From Phaseolus vulgaris (taxonomy: Eukaryota; Streptophyta; Magnoliopsida; Fabales; Fabaceae): a stretch of DNA of 64,000 nucleotides. The stretch lies in contig NC_023749.2 in assembly GCF_000499845.2 (NCBI RefSeq), forward strand, positions 35,183,693 to 35,247,692, given 5' to 3'. The notes beneath the pieces are model-generated. The model did no database searches and had not been told where the DNA came from. It saw nothing but the letters and a program-made list of their open reading frames with translations. How positions within the stretch are numbered: position 1 is the stretch's first letter; each line of letters begins with the position of its first letter. Positions 57,336 to 64,000 of this stretch are shown piece by piece. The position numbers were made by a program, and so were the translations under genes.

Positions 57336-59064
57336 TATGTCCCAGATTTTATCATCAACATACACAATCAGAAATATAAACTTGCTCCCACTGACCTTCA
57401 GATATATGTACTAATCAACAATGTTTTCCTTTAAAACCAAATGACATAATAGTATCACTGAACTTAAGGTATCATTGCCCGTAAGCTTGTTTAAGTCCAT
57501 ATATTGATTTCTTAAGTTCACACACCATGTGTTCCTTTCCTTTCCTTCTTCAATGGACCTCATTGGTTGGTCCATATAAACATCCTCTTTTAAATTTACA
57601 TTAAAAAAGGTAGTTTTAACATTCATATATGCAACTCAAGATCATAATGAGCTATTAATGCCATGATAATTCTAAAGGAATCTTTCTTAGAAACAAGTGA
57701 AAATGTTTCCTTATAGTCAATGTCATCCTTTTAAGTAAAATATTTGGCAACAAGTTGAGCCTTGTAACGTTCGATATTGTCATGAAAGTCACATTTAGTC
57801 TTAAAGACCCATTTACACCCAACTATTTTGCATCCTTCTAGCAATTTCGTAAGGTCCCACACATCATTTTGTATCATTGATTGAAGCTCATCCTTCATTG
57901 CATTTAACCACTTAGAATTATCACAATTGATGACTTCTGAAAATGAAAATTGATCATTATCAAGGCTTATGTAATTTTCTGACACTTGTAGATAAATCAC
58001 AAAATCATTCGAAAGAGCGGATTTTCTTTCTCTTTGATATCTTAATATTATTTCTTGTTGTTGTTCTACTACAGGTTCATTGTTAATTTCGGGATCATTA
58101 ATTTGGTTTTCTTCTTAATCGTTGTGTGATTCAACAAGATCAACAAGATGAGGAACAAAAATTCCTAAAGTAAAGGTACTAGTTAAAGGAATTTGTACTT
58201 AACTTCCTTAATCTTCCTTAATCTTCACATTTTGTGAAGCTTCACTCTCACTAGTTTCACCATTCTCAATGAACCGAACATTTCTAGTTTAAAGAGTTCT
58301 TGTATTATGTATAGGATCGTAAAACGTATACCTTTTTTACTTTGTTGGATAACCAATGAAATATGCACTAATTGTTCTTGCATCCATATTTTTTTCTTGC
58401 GGATTGTATATTCTATTTTTTGTTTGACAGCCCTAAACATGCAGGTGTCTAAAACTAGGTTTCCTACATGTCCATAATTCAAAAGGTGTCTTTTGAATTG
58501 CGTTACTAGGAACCATATTTAACAAATACATTGAAATTTTTAAAGCATACATCCACAATGATATACGTAAATATGATTACTTAACATGTGCCTAACCACA
58601 TCCAATAAGGTTTGATTATGCCTTTCTAACACAACATTTTGTTGTGGTGTACCTGACATTGTGTATTGAGCACAAATACCACGTTTCTCAAGGAATGTAA
58701 CAAATGGACCAGGGTGTTTTTCACTTTCATCATATCTTCCATAATATTCACGACCTCTATCTGACCTAATAATTTTAATCTTTCTAACTAATTGTCTTTC
58801 CACTTCCTTTTTATAAATTTCTAAGGCATTTCACTACTTTAGATTTCTCATGTAGTAAATAGACAACCATAACGTGAAAAATCATCAATAAAGTTGATAA
58901 AGTACCTTTCTTTGTTCAAATAATTTACATCAAAAGGTCGACATATATCATTGTGTATAATTTCAAAAAGTTGAGTGTTTCTTGTGGCTCTTTTCTTTTT
59001 GTGTTTTGTTTGTTTGTCTCTAATACAATTCACACATACATTAAGATCAGTAAAATCTAAATTT

Positions 59065-60153
59065 CACTAGTGCAAAAAGAAGAAAAGGGTACTCTTTATT
59101 TAGTGCGGCTTTTGCGCTACCCGCTTTTGTAAAAAACGCGGTGGCATTTTTGAAATTATTTTGATTTACAAATGCGGCTATTTGTATAGCCACATTCGTA
59201 AATCAAGCGCTTTGATTTACGAATGCGGCTATTTGTATAACCGCACTTGTAAATCAAAGCGTTTGATTTACGAATGCGGCTATTTGTATAGCCGCACTTG
59301 TAAATCAAAGCGCTTGATTTACGAATGCGGCTATTTGTATAGCCACACTTGTAAATCAAAACGTTTTGATTTACGAATGCGGTTTTACCTTTAGCCGCAT
59401 TTGTAAATCCTTTTTTGCCCTAAATTTTGAAGTGCGCCACTCACAATTTCATACTTTCTTTCTCATCTTTGCTTTCGTTTCGTGTTTGCGCTCTAAGTTC
59501 ATCTCCTTCTACTGCATCTGCATTCCATTTATGCCAATGTAAGTTTCTTGAGCTCTTTTTCTTCCTCTTCATCTTCACAAATATATGCATAGATGTTTTC
59601 GTTTTTCCTATATATGTTTTTTTCCTTGCATTGGTGATCTCGAAGCACTATTTCATTGGCTGGTAGTCATTGCTCCGTGGTTGCTTCCCTATCCGTCGCC
59701 GCTGCTGGCGCTCCCGTGCCACTCTTCATGTATAAATATTTTTCATTTTTCTTACATTGTTTGGTTTCTTGCATTTCTCAGTACTCTTTCATTGCCTTTG
59801 TGGGTTCTTGTGGATTTTTTGGTTTGCTCCGTCGCTGCTTCCTAGTCCGCCACTGCTTCCGCTGTCGTCGTCGTTGCTGGCGCTCCCGTGCCACTCTTCA
59901 TCAACGTTGCCTTCACACAAGATTGACGATGTTTTAAATTTTTTGAATTTTTTTTTTAATGTTTTGGCATATACAAGTGCGGCTATATAGCAAATTTAGA
60001 AATAGCCACACTTATAAATGGTATTTACAAGTGCGGCTATATAGTCGCACTCTTATCTCTTCGATATACAAGTGCGTGCTGATCAAATGCGACTATACAA
60101 CCGTCCTTATAAATTTAAAATAGCCGCACTCGTTTTGTCTTTCTGCACCAGTG
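59065..60153. mobile_element. Non-autonomous CACTA-like element (1.09 kb) in the copia relic
   Basis: Inverted ends CACTAGTGCAAAAAGA and CACTGGTGCAGAAAGA (14 of 16 match), with a 3-bp target duplication TTT at 59062-59064 and 60154-60156. The copia integrase reading continues across the empty site. No transposase. The interior holds a palindromic array at the left, a subterminal repeat region at the right (about 59970-60140), and a central GC-richer part with a 29-bp direct repeat (GCTGGCGCTCCCGTGCCACT at 59703 and 59877). Confidence 0.85.
59161..59412. repeat. Array of ~52-bp interrupted palindromes
   Basis: Four to five copies of a unit made of GATTTACGAATGCGGCTAT, a short TTGT loop and ATAGCCGCACTTGTAAATC. 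Each unit is its own inverted repeat, so both strands show the same frames. It is part of the CACTA-like element's subterminal region. Confidence 0.85.
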
Positions 60154-60717
60154 TTTGGAAGTTTTTCATTCTTTACTAATAATTGCATCCTTTCTTTGTA
60201 AATGTGTCTCATACATTTATGCCACAAGTAAGCAAAATATCCATTCATTAAACTACATTTAGTGTCAACATTATGATGCAAGATCATAAGAGTTTCAACA
60301 TTTAAATTATCAAGATTCAATTTATATAAATCATCATAAAGTGTACCAAATTCAATCATACAAGTACGCTTATACAGACTAAAACAACATCAAGTTGAGA
60401 CAAGGAAACTAAATTCCTAGAAGTATTAGGTACATAAAAAGCATCAAACAAGTCTGAATAAAATCCAGTTTCTAGAATTAAACAATAAGTCCCGATAGCT
60501 TCCATTAGAACCTTCACTCTATTCCCCGTGCAGAAAAAACTTCTCATTTCAATTTATGATCCAAGTTGAAATGAATCTTTGCATCATATTAGAAACATGA
60601 GTTGTATATCCAGAATCAATCCACCAAGTATTATGTGGAACTTCAGATAAATTTGATTCAAAACATACATAAGCATTATGGTTACATTTCTTTTCAAATG
60701 AAACTTTAATAAAGGAC

Positions 60718-61004
60718 TGATAAGTGCCAAATTTCAGTAATATTTCATATTAAAATACAGGTACTTATGGATATTAATTGATAAATAAACATAAAATAAC
60801 CCCTAATTTATGAATTTATACCTTTTTACATATTTTGTGATTTTAATTTGAATAAGAACGATTTATTTCTAAATTTGTGTTAATTTCAGGATTTTAGGGA
60901 AGAATGGAGATGATTAGGCAAAAGGAGAATATACAAAGGTAAAAAGGGAAAGTTGGAATGCACCATTACTCACCAAAGCTCGCCCAAACTCGCCTAAGCA
61001 GGAT
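60718..61004 (+). repeat. Athila-like LTR start, plus orientation, truncated
   Basis: TGATAAGTGCCAAATTTCAG and the next ~185 bp match, in inverted orientation, the LTR start at 62099-61915. It interrupts the copia relic and is itself cut at 61004 by the minus-oriented LTR. Confidence 0.65.
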
Positions 61005-62099
61005 TGATGACTTTTTACGGCAAGTGCACCGCTTTGTCAAAAGTAATAATTGTCCCTAAGGACGGATATCGATCCCACAAGGAACAGTGAATTATCAAGT
61101 ACAATAATCGCTAAATATAAAACAAAACAATTAAAAGTGTACTGAAAGTGGTTGGGTTGGCGATGATCAATAAGAAAACAAACAAAGAATTAGTTGTTTC
61201 AATTGGAAAAATAGGGATTAGGTTTCATCTCTCTCACTCTCATGTATTTTGATTAGGATGTCAATATTAAGTTTTTAATTGAAATTGATGCTCGTATAAA
61301 AATCATTTATATCGATTCCTCGCATATAAAATCCTTAAGAATGTTCCCTAACTATCGATCCTTCACATTATTATAAGAACAACTTCGAACAAAGCTCATA
61401 CGTTAATAGCAATTAACATTTCAAGTTTATTCCTAGCACTCAAATATGCTAAGTATTGTTGTTTAGGTCCAAACCCTAAAAATACCTCCCGGTCAGATTT
61501 AAGATTCTCAATTTGTCACAGAAAAATAAAAGTAAAACAACAATACCAATAATCAATCAAGAACTGAATATTAATATATAAGATATCACCTCAATACATA
61601 AGAGTTTGAGCAGATTACTCCCAATCCCAAATGGTAGAATTAGCCACGCATACTTCTATCACCTTCCATTCTCCCAATTGGGTTACAATTCACTCTATGG
61701 TGTTTTCCTCTCAATCTGCTGGCCTATGGTTGAGCCTCTAGCCCTCTATTTATCCTAGTTTTCTAGGGTTAGGTTGTTTATTGTGTCGCGCTAATGGGCT
61801 AAATGATAAAACATAAAAAGGGCCCAATCTTTCTTTGCATCTTTTTCCATTCTGGGACCTTCTATCTCTATCTTTTTAGCTCCAATCATTCATCTTTAAT
61901 CCAAATCTCTAATCTTCCTTAGAAATCTGCAATTAACACCAAATTTGGGAATAAAATACTCTTATTCAAATAAAGATCATAAAAAATGTAAAAAGGTATA
62001 AATTCATAAATTAAGGATTATTTTATATGTAAATTAGCAATAAATCCTCATAAGTGCCTATATTTTAATATGAAATATTACTGAAATTAGACACTTATC
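61005..62099 (-). repeat. 3' LTR of an Athila-like Ty3/gypsy element
   Basis: Minus orientation: starts TGATAAGTGTCTAATTTCAG at 62099 and ends GTCATCA at 61005. It contains GATCGATATCCGTCCTTAGG and GGTGCACTTGCCGTAAAAAG near the end, which I associate with Athila-type LTR ends. Preceded on the minus strand by the purine-rich AAGTTGGGGAGAG (62112-62100). Confidence 0.75.
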
Positions 62100-63798
62100 A
62101 CTCTCCCCAACTTAGAATCTTGCTTGTCCTCAAGCAAAGTGAATGAATATATTTGAATTTAAAAATCAAACAGCTTAATTCACTAAACAACAAATCAAAT
62201 TAGAAACTTATTATGCTTCCAAATTCAAATATAGAAAATTATAGACACAATCAATTTTCCAGGATCAAATCAAAACAAATAAATGACAATTCATCAAGGA
62301 ATATCTTCTCATATGCTCACGGGTAAGTGTTTCTCTATATTTTCACTGAATCATAACAAATCACAGTTGCTTTTCATTTCATCTTCAAATCACAAACATA
62401 TTAGAAACATGAATCTTGAGGTCTTTTCCATGGTTGTAATGAGGCTGGGCTTCCAAAAAATATTGGTTTTTCTTAGATAACAAAATGCACATCTTAAAGA
62501 AGAAGAACATACCTACAATTCAATTATAGAGAACATATATGTTATCTAATTACCACTTTCTTTCGATGTCACCTTTTTCCTCATTTTCTTTCTTTTCATG
62601 ATTTTCATGAATTTTTTATCTTTTTTTTATTTCTTTTTCTTCTTCTGTTTCTCTTCTTTTTTTAGTTTTGTTTTCAATAATAGGAAAAGATTCTTCCTAT
62701 TTTCAACTTTTTGAACTTTCAAAATCAGAACCAACCATTTCCTTTTCTATATGTATTGCATCTATGTTCTCCTTCCTTAGACATGCTAAAGGGTAGAAAA
62801 TTATATCAATAAAGGTTAAGGTGCAATATTAACAAAAATTTTCCTAGCCCAAAGGGGATATAAAAAAAATGAAATTCTAATATAAAGGTTGGCTTTTTGG
62901 CCCTGGCTCCTAATTAACACAAACAAATGCCTCAATCATCTTCATGCTCTTTTATGATGCAACAAAAATAAAAATTAAGCAACCACAACTGTCAATTCAT
63001 CAGTAAAACTCTCAAAACTGTTTAAGGTTCACACACTCACTTGGTTTAAATGGTCTCATTCCTTTTTGTCTTGTCATTATCTGTCCTAATCAATCATCCT
63101 GTTAAATTTTCATGTATCATATTTGAACTACATTTGAATAGGGATTCAATCATATTTTCTTTTCTAACATGTGTCTAATTCATCTCACTATTTAATATTT
63201 AAACACAAATTCTTTTTTCCACAATTCAAAATTACTATTCTAGTTCTTTTTTATTTGAAAAAAAAATAAACTAGAAAACAAAAAAATTAAAAATGAAATT
63301 TAGTCAAGAAAGATAATTCAAGACTTAAAATTACCAAACTAATAAAACAGGAAATTTATTCAAAATAAGCAATAAAAACAAACCAAACAAATAAGCAAAT
63401 AAACAGAAAACAAAATAACCGAAAAATAAAATAAATAAAATAAGAAAAAATTCAAATAACTGAAAAGAAAAGAGAATTAGAGAGATAAAACCATATTTTT
63501 GTTCAATCCTCTCTTCTTAAGAAGTCATCCAGCATTTTGTTAAAAATTTTATCTACAGTCTTTCTTCATTTGCTGGATCTGCCCCCCTGAATAATAGAAC
63601 CTGTCCCCAGGTCAAAAATACATAACCTGCAAAATGATTAGGAGGCATATAGGATTTTTTTTTTTTATTATTATTATTATTTACTTTTTTTATATATAAA
63701 ATCAGCAAAGGTAATAAAACAATATAAAACTAAAATGTGGACTGGGTTGCCTCCCAATAAGCGCTCTTTTAACGTCATATAGTTTGACGCCTATGTCT
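62100..63798 (-). other. Non-coding 3' region of the Athila-like element
   Basis: 1.7 kb between the integrase end and the 3' LTR, AT-rich with long T and A runs and no credible ORF. In Athila elements an env-like ORF may stand here; none is visible. Confidence 0.6.
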
Positions 63799-64000
63799 TT
63801 ATGAGTCATCTAAAAGGATTAACATAGTGAGTGTTTCCTGTTCATTACCCAAGTAAGGCTTTACCCTCTGACCATTTACAACCCAACTTTTGTGTGATTT
63901 TGGTTCTTCTAACTCTATTGCTCCATAAGGCTTTACCTCTTTCACAACATAAGGACCTGACCATTTAGATTTTAACTTTCTAGGAAAAAGTTTCAATCTA
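63799..64000 (-). pseudogene. Athila-like integrase C-terminal end
   Basis: KLFPRKLKSKWSGPYVVKEV then HKSWVVNGQRVKPYLG, the end of the gypsy polyprotein after the integrase core (KLKSxWxGPF... and VNGQRxKxY are typical of Athila). It continues past the window edge, so intactness of the rest is unknown. Confidence 0.8.

Larger units (their letters stand above)
57336..60717 (-). pseudogene. Ty1/copia pol relic (protease, integrase, RT)
   Basis: Minus strand, in order from 60717: protease with WWIDSG (near 60625), gag-pre-integrase (ISRNLVSLSQLD-like, then WHKCMRHIYKERM, 60360-60170), a 1.1-kb CACTA-like insertion, integrase (CVNCIRDKQTKH, RYFINFIDDFSRYG, IRSDRGREYYG, GTPQQNVVLERHN, 59060-58540), a ribosyl-like linker (58480-58225), and RT (WLNAMKDELQSMIQNDVWDL, CKWVFKTKCDF, FFNVNLKEDVYMDQP, and YVDD near 57350). 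Many stops and frameshifts; gag and both LTRs are missing. A different copia group from the dyad family. Confidence 0.85.

Noticed and set aside
59156..59394. ORFs on both strands with repeated IYKCGYTNSRIRKS-like peptides
   Set aside because: Product of a palindromic tandem array; both strands give the same kind of peptide, so this is not coding.
62283..62480. 65-codon ORF in the Athila-like 3' region as an env-like gene
   Set aside because: Wrong strand for the element, short, and without a signal or membrane pattern.

Overview
This looks like a transposon-packed intergenic block of a flowering-plant nuclear genome. The evidence is plant retrotransposon lineages (Ty3/gypsy Tat-, Reina- and Athila-like; Ty1/copia), a plant Helitron, CACTA elements, a plant secondary-metabolism glycosyltransferase and intron-bearing remnants of plant genes. 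The protein flavour (glycosyltransferase, TNP1-like gene, copia gag) suggests a phaseoloid legume, but that is inference.

Layout. (1) 1-15583: a decayed Helitron Rep/helicase gene is split by a Tat-like Ty3/gypsy element (1585-12901, target duplication AAATT) and by a solo LTR of a Ty1/copia family (14313-15459, duplication ATATG). The Tat element carries gag-pro-pol in one frame broken mainly by TAG stops, a minisatellite, and a two-exon antisense gene next to its 3' LTR. (2) 17036-22637: a solo LTR of the same copia family holds a second member (17882-22372, duplication TCTCT). (3) 22638-27290: an AT-rich array with an ~830-bp higher-order unit, followed by a B3-like gene fragment and a stray monomer. 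(4) 29792-31138 (minus): the only intact host-type gene, a UDP-glycosyltransferase. (5) 33801 to about 40781: a CACTA element with a complete five-exon TNP1-like gene, a TNP2 stub, a Tat-family solo LTR (34574-35529, duplication AGTTA), and exons of two host genes (sucrose transporter and TBL/PC-esterase) with splice sites still visible. (6) 41325-54388 (minus): exons of a mitochondrial Rho GTPase (MIRO) copy, with a Reina-like gypsy element in one exon (42054-53940); that element itself contains a gag-only copia element (43765-50131, duplication AGACA). (7) 54400-60717: further copia debris, including a minus-strand PR-IN-RT relic split by a 1.1-kb CACTA-like element (59065-60153, duplication TTT). 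(8) 60718-64000: facing Athila-like LTRs and the 3' part of an Athila-like element that leaves the window.

Most striking signal. The copia family (solo LTRs, 17882-22372, 43765-50131, 54400-56304) carries a 16-bp dyad, consensus AAACAACCGATTGTTT. It occurs mostly as pairs or triplets whose start-to-start spacing is 21 bp in nearly every case I counted. It is present in U3, near the LTR 3' end, inside gag, between gag and the extra ORF, after that ORF and in the pol linker. The 5-nt spacers vary while the 21-bp step holds. This looks like a cis-acting DNA or RNA code belonging to the family, and I know of no description of it.

No complete RNA gene, CRISPR array or bacterial-type feature was seen. 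All coordinates and counts come from reading by eye; no alignment or database search was run.
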